DNA of 64,000 nucleotides, from assembly GCA_003116995.1 (NCBI GenBank), contig BDSL01000098.1, positions 310,001 to 374,000 on the forward strand. Direction: 5' to 3'. Positions within the stretch are counted from its first letter, which is position 1; every line of letters starts with the position of its first letter. This DNA comes from Yamagishiella unicocca. Lineage: Eukaryota; Chlorophyta; Chlorophyceae; Chlamydomonadales; Volvocaceae. The position numbers were made by a program, and so were the translations under genes. This document shows positions 12,527 to 24,471 of the stretch, piece by piece. Below the pieces are notes generated by a model. It ran no database searches. It worked only from the letters and a program-made list of their open reading frames with translations, and was not told the origin of the DNA.

Positions 12527-13105
12527 CTAACAGAAGCGCGGATCTGGGCTTTCTTATTCGGCTACTAGTTCGACAAGAATGGCCGTCGGGAAGCCCCCCA
12601 AGGCTCAGATTTCTCTATAAGAGGTAGGATCACCTAACCCAGCCGCAATATATGTGAAATCGAAGCACTGGGTATCCGCTCCGAGAGGCCGCAACTCGGT
12701 ACGCAACAAGCGGACCGGTTGAGCGAAGTATAAGGTATGGCACCGTCAACTCGAAGGGATTAATAACTTGCAACCGTTTGGACTAGTAATTGGGTCAAGT
12801 CCTTCGCACTTCGGTACGCGTGGATTGTCGTATCCAAGTGGGGCTGATGGTGGCCTCCTACAGTACTCTCGCATTCTACACGGCAAATTTTCGGTGTTAC
12901 GGACAGGCTGTGTTTTTTCGACGCGGCAATGGAATGTAGCTTACGAAAATTAGGCAAGGGCAATTTTCATGTTTTGGGCAGTACGACGGGGCCATCTTTC
13001 ACTTAACTTTCACTTTCCGTACGTTGACAGGTTGACAATATTCACTCAAACTTCCTTTTGGGAATATATTTATATAATGTCAATCGTGGACACCCAGCCT
13101 GGCCA

Positions 13106-13830
13106 GATGCCTGACGCGCACCTGTCAATGGCCCACGGCAGGGTGGTGAACCCTGAAGAGCTGGACTGTGCCATTGAGCCTGTGCTGACCTTGAGCCTGT
13201 CAACTCCGGCTGACCAAGCATCTACGATGCCCCGCAGTGCCAAGATGTTCAGGGCAGCCCTGAGGAGGCGCTCTTCGTGGCGATGGCGGCTGTCCACGGC
13301 CGGAAATATGACTTGATGGCTAAAGCACGGAACGATTTAAAAATTGAGCATCCCGCAACCCTGAAGGCGTCACCATGAAGAACGCAAAAATGCTTTCGGA
13401 CTTCGACAGCAGGTGCATGCAGCAGGGCGTGACGGAGTATCAGCTCTTCCTGCGTTGGGCTCCGGTACAAGAGCCCCATGCAGTAAGAGCTGATACTCCG
13501 TCACGCCCTGCTGCATGCACCTGCTCATTTTCTTGTCGAAGTCCGAAAGCAATTTTGCGTTCTTCATGGTGACGCCTTCACGGTTGGGGGATGCTCGATT
13601 TTTAAATCGTTCCATGCTTTAGCCATCAAGTCATATCTCCGGCCGTGGACAGCCGCCATCGCCACGAAGAGCGCCTCCTCAGGGCTGCCCTGAACATCTT
13701 GGCACTGCGGGGCATCGTTGATGCTTGGTCGGCGGGAGTTGACGGGCTCAAGGTCAGCACAGGCTCAATGTCCAGCTCTTCAGGTTTCACCACCCTGCCC
13801 CGGGCCATTGACAGGTGTGCGTCAGGCATC
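13106..13830. mobile_element. Palindrome with about 357-bp arms carrying a gene fragment
   Basis: Arms 13106-13462 and 13471-13830 are reverse complements with few mismatches, separated by about 8 nt. Each arm has the same degenerate coding stretch, read outside-in. One frame gives EEALFVAMAAVHGR(K/R)YDLM then a stop, and a shifted frame continues MKNAK(M/L)LSDFD and CMQQGVTEYQL. The shared break means the lesion is older than the inversion-duplication. It is probably a fold-back transposon or a duplicated transposon fragment. The source protein is not recognised. Confidence 0.65.
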
Positions 13831-13839
13831 GTGAAGTGC

Positions 13840-13901
13840 TGTCATGCCCCACAGCAGGCTTCGCCTGTCGCGGACACCAGGTGTAACACTGGGGCATGAC
13901 A
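13840..13901. repeat. 12-bp inverted repeat, possible MITE-like remnant
   Basis: TGTCATGCCCCA (13840-13851) and its exact complement TGGGGCATGACA (13890-13901) flank 38 bp. The structure begins 9 bp beyond the end of the large palindrome and could mark an element end. Confidence 0.45.
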
Positions 13902-14780
13902 ACTGCGCAGACAGTGTGAAGGGCTGCAGGCCTGGCCTTTGGTGCACTGTCAGGCCCCAACACTGGTTTGCTCTGTGGCCGCCACCTAGGTCAAAACTCA
14001 CAGTCCCCGCGTTCCTGCATGCAAACAGCGACATGCAGAATACACATGCGCTGAGTAGTTAAGCCAGGTGTGGCGGTCGTTCGGCGGTTGTCAGGTAACT
14101 GCTGACCGAAACACACACTCCAAACGCTTTCCAAGCACATCCGAAGGCCGCTCCCAGACTTGGACTACTGCTCCCATTATGGATTTACAATTATGCAGCT
14201 TTTACTCCCCTTTTGCTCGCCGGTTACGCACCTGTCGCAGCCCGCCTAAGCCTTGCTGGCTACATCTAGGCGGTGGTGGCGGGCATCTCTTCACTCCCTC
14301 AACTCTGCCTTGCCGCTTCGCAGCTTGCCGCTTGACTCGTGACGATCCATGTGCGGCCGCTGTTTAGGAACGTACTGTCTGATGTACTAGTCGGAAGCAT
14401 GTTGCCGGAAGCTCAAAACAAAGACAAGCTGACTGCTAGCCGCAGCTCCAGGCCCCCCAGCAGATTTCAGCGGGCTCCATATTTACATATGAGCGGCGGC
14501 AATAGCCGCAACACGTTGTTAGGCATAACCCACCGTTCAGAACCATAGTGCCCGCAGGTGCTGCAATACCGGCCTCCCAACGCTCCTCCTCAGTCGCAAA
14601 CCCCCGCGGACACCGTAATCTCGCCACAGACTTACATCTTGCAGCCGGCTCCTCCTCTCCACCACTGCCGTACCAGTCCACCGACCTGCAGCTTCCCCCC
14701 AAAGCAACGAGCGCCAGGCCATCCGCAACAGCCTGCGGCAACTTAACTGGCTCCGCCCCGAAACCACCACGCGAGACCTT

Positions 14781-17700
14781 CTACGCCAAAAGCTGCGCCG
14801 CCACTCGCTCCTGCTGCTCCAAAACCCGCCGATGCCGCGAAACCACGTCCTGGGAGCCCCCCCCCGCCGCCCCCGCCGCCGCGCCCTGCCCCGCCGCCAC
14901 CCTCGCCTGCAGCACCAGCCCCAGCCGCTCCAACACGTCCAGCAGCTGCAGCTGCGCCTCCACCAGCAGGCTCGCGAGCTCGTCTGCGGACAGCTCCTTG
15001 GGCAGCTGCCGCCGCCCCGAGCTGACAGCCTGGGTGGCGGGAAGGGGGGGGGTGGCGGGGTTTAGGTGGGGGGTGGGCGGGCAGGCAGGCGACAGGGATG
15101 AGTAGGTGCGGGGCCAGCCACAGCGGCAAAACGGCGCCAAATGAGGCGGGTGGCTGCCGGTTCCGGAGCCGCTGTCCGGACACGAGGGATGTTTTGGATG
15201 TAGCCTTGCGTGCGGTTCTACCCACCCGGCGCTGCAGCCTCAGGGCTGTAGCATCTCGCCCTGCCGTCGGCCTGACACTCGGCCCGAGCCACGCATTATC
15301 TATTACCTGCCTTAGCAACCGTCACAACCGATGGCGACCGGCATGTAACCGCCACCTCTTGGAACACACGTAACCGCTGGAACCCATGACCTCCTCCCTG
15401 GAGCCCACGGAACCCCTGACCCCAGCAAAGCCTCGTCCGCACCACCACAGCAGCTCACGCAGCAACCAAGCAGCCAGCACACACGAACCGGCGCTACCAG
15501 CCGCGCCGTTGCTTGCTGCACATCGCGCCAACAGCGGATCCGCACCCGCCGTGTAAACCCGACCCCGCCCCGCCCGGCCTCGCCCACGCCGGTCCCACGA
15601 CCGCACCTGCATCAGCTGCTGCCCCGCCTGCGTGGCCGCCGACAGCGCCGCTGCCGCCTGATCCAGCCGGCGATCCGCCAGAGCCAGCTCCGCCACCGGC
15701 TCCGGCGGCGGCAGCGGCGACTGCAACTGCCGCTGCAGTGCCGACGGCTGCCGCTGCTGCTGTCGCTGTTGCTCCTGCTCGGTCCCCTTGGCCTGATCCG
15801 GGCTCCTGTCCTTCGCCCCGAAGGGCCACCAAGACCACGACCGCGCCGAAGCTGGAGCTGTCGCCGGATTCGTGCTGCTGCCTCTCCCTGCCGCTGGAGC
15901 TGCGGCTGCGGCGGCCTCGGCAGCTGCTGCTGCTGCCGGGTCGCCCACCCCCGCCAGCGTCGCGACCAGCTTGGCGGCACTGCCCAGGGCGTGAGCCGAG
16001 CGGAGCCGCTTGATCAGCCTGCAGGGTGTGGTGGGTGGGGGTGGGGGAGAGGGCCGGGGCCGGGGCGGGGGTGTATGAGAGGATGCGTGGGGAGGGGGCG
16101 CTGTGTGTTCGGGTAATGAGACCGCGGAGGTGCGTCCGCGCACGCAGCTGGGTGCGATACACGTAGCGGCACCCTCCGTTGTCGCCGCAGAGGCTCGTCG
16201 CTGGAAGCTCCGGAACCCGGATGTAACCGAAGCATCTCTAAGAACACTGTAACGCAGATGCCACCCCTTCCTCCATCGGCCACCCGACCCTGGCGAGTCT
16301 GGACAGTCCAGTTGCGCTAGCACAAACGCCACCGCCACGTAGGCACACAGGCATATGAACAAACACACCGCTGCTGCCGCTGCTGCCGCGCACCTCTCCG
16401 GCGGTGGTCCCGACAGCACGCCCCCCTTGCTGCACTCCTCCACGTTGGCGGCGCTGATGCGCGCAGCCGCCTCCGCGTGCTGCAGCGCCCGCAGCGCGGG
16501 GCCCGGGCCCTCCGCGGGGCCTCCTGGGGGCTGCCCCTCACCGCGCAGCTCGCCGTACTGTGACGCCAGCAGCTGGAGCTGCGGGACGTGGAGGTGAAGG
16601 GGCGGGAGGGGGGTGGCTTGACCCTCCCCCGGTGACGCATCAGGTCGGAGTACGAAGGGCCCGGGTACGTCATCCGGCCCGGACGGCCAAGTCCAGGCAT
16701 ATGCGCCGCCCCCTGCCGGTTTTTCTTTCGTACACGGGTTTTCTTTGCAGCCCCCTGCCGGTGTTCCTGCGTTACGCCTGCGACCTCACATCAGCTGAAC
16801 GGGCGCCTCCCGTCATCACATCGCTGAGCCGCACTGGCCCACCCGGCAGTCATCAGCCGCGTCTGCGGCCATGCGCCCCAGATCTCCCCCCCTCTCGCGC
16901 CTACCATTCCCCGGCGCACCCGCAACCCCTGGGCCCGCCCAGTCGCAGCGCGCTGCCGCCTAATGTGGGCGCCTTCCCTCCATTCCTAGTGCGCAGGATT
17001 CAAAAAGGGTTCCTGAGTTCCTTGACCTAATAGGGCTTAAAACGACTCCAGGAGACCATTCGCCTGCTGAGCCCTCCCCCACCCGCGCCCCTTTCCCCAA
17101 ACTTCTTTCTTCCTCGTCGGTTTCACGTGTCCCTCAAGTGCCGACCCACGGGTCTCCTCCCAACCCACCTGCGCCACCCGAAGCTCGCTCTGCGCCACCA
17201 CCAGCGCCCCCTCCCCGAACATCGCCCGCCGCGCCACCAGCGCCGCCGCCGCCGCCTCGGCCGCCGCCGCGGGCCTGGCCGCCGCCACCAGCGCGTCCAC
17301 CAGCTGCTCGTTGAGCGATGACGCCGCCGCCGCCTCCTCGCCTCGCTCTGCAGCCATGTGGGCGACTGCGCGGCGAAGCGCCGCCGCGGCCTCTTCTGGG
17401 TTGCCGTCGGCGCTGTGGCAGTTGGCTATCTCTGTGAGCCAGTACAGCACCACATTGACCTGCAGCTTCTCTGCACGCACACAGCGGGGGGGGGGTGTAT
17501 AAAACACAGCGGGGGGGGCAAGGAAAACCCGTATATGAAAGGAAACCCGTTTAGGACAGACGTTTCGGAATGCATGGGCGGCGGTGGAGGGATAGAGGGA
17601 ACGCGTAGGTCGGCACTGTAAATGAAAACCGAAGCGGTGGGGTGCGGGAGTTGCGGAAAGGACCGGTTACATGACCTGGGGATGGGAGCAGCCGAGGGAG

Positions 17701-19811
17701 TTGCGGCTCAGCGAGAGTTCGCGTGGAGGATGCGGCTTCCGTGCAACGCTAGGGGAAGGGGAGCTGGGTGTTGCGGAGGTGGGTAATATGGGAGACAGCA
17801 AGCGGGGACGCACACGCATGGTGTGTTAGCCCAGACGTGTAAATCCACATGCGCTAACCCATATGTGCTTATTCACGCACCCACCTGCCTCCTCCAGCAC
17901 CCGCACCGACTCCGCCATCATGCCCATCGCCGCCCTGGCCTCCCCCGGCACCGCGCGCAGCATGTGGCCCAGCGCGAACAGCGAGTCCGCATACAGGAAG
18001 TGCCGCGGGCCGAACATGGCCAGCCGCAGCGCCAGCACCCGCTCCATGGTGGCCCGCGCCGAAACCAGGTCGCCGCGCGCCTCGTAGCTGAGCGCCAGGT
18101 TGTGCAGGGCGGACACGTAGAGCCAGTGCTTCTCGCCGAAGTTGCTCTCCAGCAGGTCCAGCGCCTGGAGGGGTGGACGGGGGAGGGGAGGGGAGGGGAG
18201 CAGGTGCGCACGGGGCGGTTGCAGTCCACGGGGCACTGCGGCGCTCCCAGCAAGGCGGCGGCTGCGGCGGCGAGGCGGAGCTGCATCGCCCTCGTCACCT
18301 TGTCGGTGCCGCTGCAAGCCATGATAGCACTCCCGGCCTCCACGGCTCCGCCAACTGCTTTTCGCCAACTGCTTTTCGCCAACTGCTTTCCGCCAACTGC
18401 TTTTCGCCAACTGCCCGCCCGGAGGGCCCATCCCAAACCTCAACCGCGTGCCCAAACAGCTCCTGCAGCCGTAACACCACCCCACATTTGTCGGTCGGTC
18501 CACTGCTTTCCTCTCCAACCCATCGCAGCCCCCTTGCCGTCGCCACCGCCCCTTCCCGCGACCCGCGCCCTCCGCACACTGCCCCCTTCCCCCCCTCCCC
18601 TCCCCGACCTCCGTCTTTTCCTCACCCAAGTTCTCCAGCATGCACCTCGAAACCTCTGTCCTAAACGGATTTTCTCGCATCCACGTGTCTTCCTCGCAAC
18701 CCCCCCTCCCGTCCCCTCGCCTCCCCCCAGGCCTCGTGCCCACCTCCTTGTACAGCATCTCCGCCTCGTCCCACCGGCCCGTGTTGCGCAAGAACTCCGC
18801 CAGGTTGTTCTTGGTGGACGCGATGTGCGCGTCGGTGGCCTCGAACCCCAGCTGCGCCTCGGACACGGCCTCGCGGAACTTGGCCTCGGCCTGGGCGTAC
18901 CTGGCGGCGGGGGGGGCGCGGGGGGGGGGGCAGCAGGAGGAGGAGGAGGAGGAGGGGGAGGGGGAGGAGAGGTGTGTGGATGCGGCAGCAGGAGGAGGGG
19001 GAGGAGGGAGGAGAGGTGTCTGGGCGGAGGGGGAGGAGGAGGAGGGGGAGGGGTTTGAGAGGTGTGTGGACGCGGCAGCAGCCGGGAGGCGTGTCTGTCG
19101 CAGGGTTGGGGTGGCTGCGGTGGCTACGCTAAGAGGAGGAGGCGGTAGGGCTCGTGTGCCGTACAGCGGCCGTACAGTACCTACTTGCCCGCGTTGTAGA
19201 AGTCGAGCGCTGCCGTACGAGCCAGCGTCATCTTGGCGGTATGCTCGTTAGTCACCGGGTCGTACTCCAGCGGGTGGTTGGTTAGTGCGGGAGGGGCGGC
19301 GCTGCCTCCCGGGGCCCCGGCAGCGGCCGCAGCTGCGCCCGGCAGCGTGGACGGGGCGCTCGCCACACCCTGGAGCAGTCACGTAGGGCCCACGAGCAAG
19401 GCATACGACGTGGCAGTTGAGGCTGCCGGCGGATGGGTGGGTGGGTGTGGTGTAGGAGGCTAACGTGCTACAGGCCGCGCCCTCCTTGACCGGCCTTTCA
19501 ACCCCGGGAGCCCCAGCGGGGGCCCCTGGCAGCACGGCACAGCACGACACAGCACGGCACAGCACGGCACGGCACGGCATAGCACGGCACGGCATGGAGG
19601 ACGAAGCTCCCGCCCCACCCCCAGCCTCCAAACGTATGTTCCCAACGGATTTTAATTCGTACACGGGTCTTCCTCGCAACCCTGCATTTCGATGCAGCGC
19701 GGCACCCACAACACAACAGACGCGAAGATGCCCTGCAACCCTGTCACACAGCAGCTCAGCAGCACAGCCGCACAGCAGCTCAGCCCGCACCGACCTGGCG
19801 AGGCGGTGCAT
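14781..19811 (-). CDS. Kinesin-light-chain-like TPR protein
   Basis: Secure exons: 19369-19185, 18900-18744, 18164-17885, 17470-17169, 16578-16394, 16018-15607, 15029-14781 (590 codons, all junctions in phase). The 5' end is tentative: exon 19811-19710 (MHRLARSVRAELL...) and a 54-nt exon 19525-19472 fit the phase and would give about 641 residues with an Arg-rich, acid-poor N-terminus like an organelle presequence. TPR repeats span the middle: KYAQAEAKFREAV, STKNNLAEFLRNTGRWDEAE, VSALHNLALSYEARGDLVSA and FLYADSLFALGHMLRAVP, in the TPR_10/TPR_12 pattern of kinesin light chains and bacterial TPR scaffolds. The C-terminal half is Ala/Gln-rich with low complexity (15607-16018) and ends in a helical segment. 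It is probably a protein-protein scaffold; partners are unknown. Introns hold A copies and minisatellites. Confidence 0.75.
17519..17577 (+). repeat. A element in TPR-gene intron
   Basis: A diverged A copy (AGGAAAACCCGTATATGAAA, then GTTTAGGACAGACGTTTCGG and ATGCATG). Its conserved end is 49 nt from the exon starting at 17470. GTGTATAAAACAC at 17494-17506 looks like a truncated B end. Confidence 0.6.
18349..18414. repeat. CGCCAACTGCTTTT 14-bp minisatellite in TPR intron
   Basis: Five near-identical 14-bp units in the intron between exons 18900-18744 and 18164-17885. Confidence 0.85.
18620..18702 (-). repeat. A element in TPR-gene intron, near the donor
   Basis: A full-length A copy on the minus strand, ending GAAGACACGTGGATGCGAG when read on the gene strand, about 42 nt after the donor of the exon ending at 18744. 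It is closely similar to the copies at 54702-54784 and 11085-11166. Confidence 0.75.
19641..19682 (-). repeat. A element fragment near the tentative first TPR exon
   Basis: GGTTGCGAGGAAGACCCGTG on the minus strand, followed by a diverged AATTAAAATCCGTTGGG. It begins 28 nt after the proposed donor at 19709. Confidence 0.6.
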
Positions 19812-22800
19812 CCGCGCTGCTGGTGCCCGGGGCGGCTACGGCAAGCGCCAGCAGCCACGCGCCCCAGCCTGCTGCGGCACGGAGGTCAAGAGGGACCAGG
19901 TGAATGGGTGAGTGGGCTCCGAATGAGGCCGCAGGTCTTCGCGTAAAGCAAAGCTGGCGACGCATGAGCCAGATGCCTCATGCCGGACATGTGCGGCGTG
20001 CAGCGTGGGTTTGTGTGCCGGAGTGCGCTGTTGCGCTGGGGGAGGAATCCAGGTTGGTCGGTTGGTAGGTGGGCAAAGGCGGTCGAGAGCCTCGCCGCAC
20101 GCCATCCCGCATCGCCGTGCGCGGGTGAGAGGGAGCACTGGAGGGCAAACATGGGGAGACCAAACCGGGGGGGTTGTACGGCAAGGGGGGCCCCTGTGGA
20201 TCCGAGCCCAGATTGGTGCGTCAGCACGCATGATGCCTGTGTGTATGTGTTAACCTGCCGCTAAGCGTGCGTCTGTTTACGTCTGTGCGTGTATGTGTTT
20301 CGTGCGCGCACACCAGGTTGTCAGGTGGGGTTACACGTCCAGGGGAGGAGGAGAGGGGACGCGTGCCTTTGTGGCTGCCGTATAGTTTGCCATTCCGGTA
20401 TGTTGCCCGGGCAAGTGCAGGAGTTCGCAGCGGCTGCGAGCGAGCTCGTTCCCATGTGCGTGTATTTTCAGGAGGGCGATCAAGAGCAAACAGGCGGGAA
20501 GCTATAGTATGAGGCTCCGATAGGAGGGAAGGCGCCCCGTGCGACGCGCCAGCGCGGGGCAAGACGGGGACTTCCACCAGACGAGCCCCAACGCGTTACC
20601 TGCTGACGACGACGTGGCTTGTGTTCCGCCGTGGCCGGCGCTGGGGTGTCCCGCTGTTACGGACGTTCCATATATGTACACGAGCTCCTTCGAGAGCGCC
20701 GCCGATCCATGGGCATACCTTACTTCACCCAGGCCAGCGCCGCGACGCCCTGTGGCGACAATCAGTCGACAAGCGCTTCCGAAGCGCATCTTGCCTGGAA
20801 CCAATTGCAAATATTTGTAGTTGCGATACGTAATGAAGATGGTCTTGGCCTTGACGACGTACTGCGCGCATGGCTGGTATAGAGGGATTGGTGTACCGAT
20901 TTGCTGTACCACAGGTTCCCATGAAAACCCATGTCCGAGCGCAAATGGTACACTGTAATTAAAAGGTTTTACTACCAGGCTGTTACCAAGGCATTGATAA
21001 AGGTACCGTAAAGACGGGAACCGTCTTCTTCGTGAAGCAGATGATCGTGTATTTATTTTCGGTTTAGTATGCGTGGATGGAAGGGCGTGTGGAAGATGGG
21101 TTCGCGCGTTGTCCGGGACTTGACGACTGGCCTTGGCGTACCTGCTGGGTTGTGATTCTTGTGCGTGGGGAACCCGCGCGCCGTTGTGCATACCGGTAGG
21201 CTCCATCTGGTCCTGGGGCCCTTAGTGCTGGCTTGACCTTTCCAGAGCAGTAGCATGCAGCGCCACCGGAAATGCCAACATAGTAGTAACGCCAGCATTA
21301 TACTACGCAATTTGTCGCCTATGGTTGGGAGGAGCTTTCTTCGGCTGCAAGCGCCGGCCCGGTGTCCCCTCGCCTGCACCACTTCTGGAATTGCCCCCTT
21401 GCTCGTGCAATTTCGGTATGCCTGCCCGTCTATTTTGTCGGGGGCGAGCTGTGTTGCGCGCGGCGAGCGAGGTCCCTGTGTCTTTCGGTGCCTTACTTTC
21501 GGGGCATCTGCTCAGGTGTGCTGGATTGCTGTGGTCCCCCTGCTTGGGTTAGGCCCGGCTTGCCTCTCTTAAGTTCAGGACATGGCCCCCCTTCTTGTCC
21601 TGGGTAAACCGGGCTTGAGGTGACCTAAACATTTCATTTGTTGCGTTGTGAGGTACCTTAGGTCCCCAGCCTGTATCGTGAGGCGGCGTACCAGCGTAGC
21701 GCATTCGCGCGGTTTTCTCAGCTGGCGCTGTCTCGCATGGCCCCCCGTCTGCTACCATACTTTTACAGCCAACCCAATTTGGTACCATGGACATGCTGCT
21801 GTTCCTCTTGCCTTGTAGGGCACTGTGAGTTGCGCTCGTGTGGCCCACCTGCTCTCAAAGACGTCCGTTAGAGGGATCCTTTCATAAGCATCTTCCAGGT
21901 GGCAATCCTGTCCGTTCGCGACTGCTATTTCCCGGTTCATTAAGCAGACCATTGTAGCGAGATTTGCCCCATCCGAGACCGTATGAAACTACCGCCGATG
22001 CCGACTTTAGACTATGGTACACGGGTCGGACGAACAGCACAGACGGACCGGCTGCCCACTTGGCCGAATGCAGAACGGACACCCCTAAAAGGCAAAAATA
22101 CAAGCGAGCGTCGGAAAGCTGCGCGGAGGATGCTCGTCATGACATTCCCTGCTAAAAAAAGCCGAGATCGTATGTGGAGAGGGCCGGGACCGTGTAATAC
22201 GAGCACCCCCCGTATATTCTACCGCCGATGCCGAAAAGTAGTGGCTGGAGAAACAGCCCAGACGGGCCGCATTTCCGCATGGCCGGCAGCGCAATAAAAG
22301 TCCCCAGTACACGAAATAAACAGCGGGGCCTGGGAAGCTGCGCGCAAAAAGATCGCAAAATGACCGGGAAACAGTAGCCGCGAACGGACAGGATTGCCGC
22401 CTGGCAGATGCAAAACAATGGATACCCCTAACAGGCGTTTTTTTGAGCAGTGGCCCGGACGAGCGCAACTCACAGTGCCCTACACGGCAACACAAGAGGA
22501 ATAGCAGCATGTCCATGGTACCACATTGGGTTGGCTACAAAAGTATGGTAGCAGACGGGGGCCGATGAAAGAGAGCGCCAGCTGAGAAAACCGCGTGAAT
22601 GCGCTACGCTGGTACGCCGCGCGCCTCACGATACAGGCTGGGGACCGGTATCTAAGGTACCTTACATACCTCGCAACGCAACAAATCCAATGCTTACGTG
22701 AACTCAAGCCCGATTTACCCAGGACAAGAAGGGGGGCCATGTCCTGGACTCAGCAGAGGCAAGCCGGGCCAAACCCAAGGGGGAAGACCCAGACATCACC

Positions 22801-24471
22801 GCACCATACGAGATGACAGCGCTAGCAGCCAGCAGACGCCCCGAAAGCCACCCAAAACACTTGACACCTCACCTCGCCCGCCCAACACAGTGGACCCTGA
22901 CAAGAAAGACAACCCAAGCACCCCTGGGCACGCCAAGGCCCACCACTGGAAAAGACGAGCCAGTGCTAGAGGCCCCAGGACCAGATGACAAGTTCGAGCC
23001 TGACATATGCAAAACATAGCGCTCCCCAGAAGGATGGCAACCCAGCTACAGTACCCCTGGGTACACCGAGGCCAGACAAGTCAAGGACAGCACGTGATTC
23101 CATCCTCCACACGACCTTCCATCCACGCATACTAAACCGAAAATAACATACACGATCATCTGCTTCACGAAGAAGACGGTTCCCGTCTTTTGCGATCTTT
23201 TTGCGCGCAGCTTCCCAGCCCCCGCTGTAAATTTGGTGTACTGGAGACTTTTACTGTGCTCCTGGCCGAGCGGAAATGCGGCCCGATTCAGCTGTTTCTC
23301 CGGCCACTACTTTTCGGCATCGGCGGTAGAATGTACAGGCTCGGTGCTTGTATTGTACGGTCCCGACCCATGGCACGTACGGTCTCGGCATTTTTGAGCA
23401 GGGATTGGCATGACGAGCATCCTTCGCGCGGCTTCCCGACGTTCGCTTGTATTTTTGCCTATTAGGGGTCTTCATTTTGCATTGGGTCATTTGGATTTGC
23501 GCTCCGTCTGAAGTGCTCGTCCGACCCGTGTACATAGTGTTTATTCGGCATCGGCGGTAGTTTCGTACGGACTCGTCTGGGGCAAATCTCGCTACAATGG
23601 TCTGCTTAACGAGTCAAACTGTTCCGTCTTCCGTGCCTACTAGCTGGCAAGTAGGCCTCCGCCTGAATCTTCAGCCCTGAACAGCTTGTAAGCGTCTTTA
23701 AATGAACGCGTAGGCTATATCTTGTTGGCTGTCTGTCAACGTGAACCTTGGGGACACGGCGGCTACTTGTCGTTAGCGGACTGGATATCCAAGTGGCCAC
23801 TCAAAGGCAGCCACCTCCTTAGCATTTTCCTGACTGGCTCCGGCTTCGGCATACAGGAACGGAAGCGTCGGGCGGACGAGTAGACAGGTGCTCTTGGGAT
23901 CGCAGCAAGCTGGGACATGGACGCCGGAAAGAGGATGCGGGACTCATATGAGGGCTATGGGGCCGGTCCATATGCTGGGGGTTACGGTAAGCAGGGACTG
24001 GGCGGACCATTGTATACAGTTGAGTTGGCAATTGTGGGTCGAAACGGAAGGAACTTGCAGACATGCCGCGCAACAATGAACTGAGAAGGCTGGCATCCGT
24101 TCCCAGTTGAGGGCAATTGCCACGCAAGAAGCAGTGCGAGTGTTCAGAGTGTTAAGTGCCGACGAGACTATCCGATGGAAACGCGAGGGGATTGCCGATC
24201 TCACAGCAGATGATCTCAGGGATGTGTGCAAGGACCGGCAGTTAGGCCCGATTCCGGCGCCTAGACAACAAGCTAGCTCACATGCGGTTTAATTCGCCTA
24301 ATTGTACCTCGTGCGTTCAGATATGTCTTACAAGCAGGCCAGGCCAAACGAATTGCCGGTGAGTAGTAACACGGGCCAGCAGGCAAACGTTTAAGTCTCC
24401 TGACGCGCGTGGTTTTGGGCGCTCAAAGCGGCTCGGCGGTTGCCCACTGAAGAAGAAGCTGTGCACCGCAG
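19812..24471. other. Divergent intergenic region with nested inverted repeats
   Basis: 4.7 kb between the TPR gene's start (-) and the RRM gene's start (+). About 20995-23615 is occupied by the nested inverted repeat listed separately. The flanks (19812-20990 and 23620-24471) show no supported coding sequence or RNA gene. Promoters of both flanking genes should lie near the two ends, but I cannot point to specific elements. Confidence 0.5.
20995..23615. mobile_element. Nested inverted-repeat element, order A-X-A'-X'
   Basis: Segment A (about 20995-21960) is the approximate reverse complement of A' (about 22370-23195). The terminal 90 bp (GACGGGAACCGTCTTCTTCG at about 21015 against its complement at about 23175) and the 21560-21790 / 22500-22760 part match best. 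Segment X (about 21950-22365) matches the reverse complement of X' (about 23185-23615). X itself has two diverged subrepeats, each with TACCGCCGATGCCGA. Identity looks like 80-90% with indels. No intact ORF or transposase motif is visible, so it is probably a non-autonomous or decayed element. Confidence 0.6.

Larger units (their letters stand above)
12527..14780. other. Intergenic region with palindrome and TPR-gene 3' UTR
   Basis: The region separates DRC9's start from the TPR gene's stop, both on the minus strand. It contains the 13106-13830 palindrome, the adjacent 13840-13901 hairpin, and two minus-strand TGTAA candidates (TTACA at 14632-14636 and 14483-14487), 145 and 294 bp beyond the TPR stop. 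I see no other supported gene. Confidence 0.5.
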
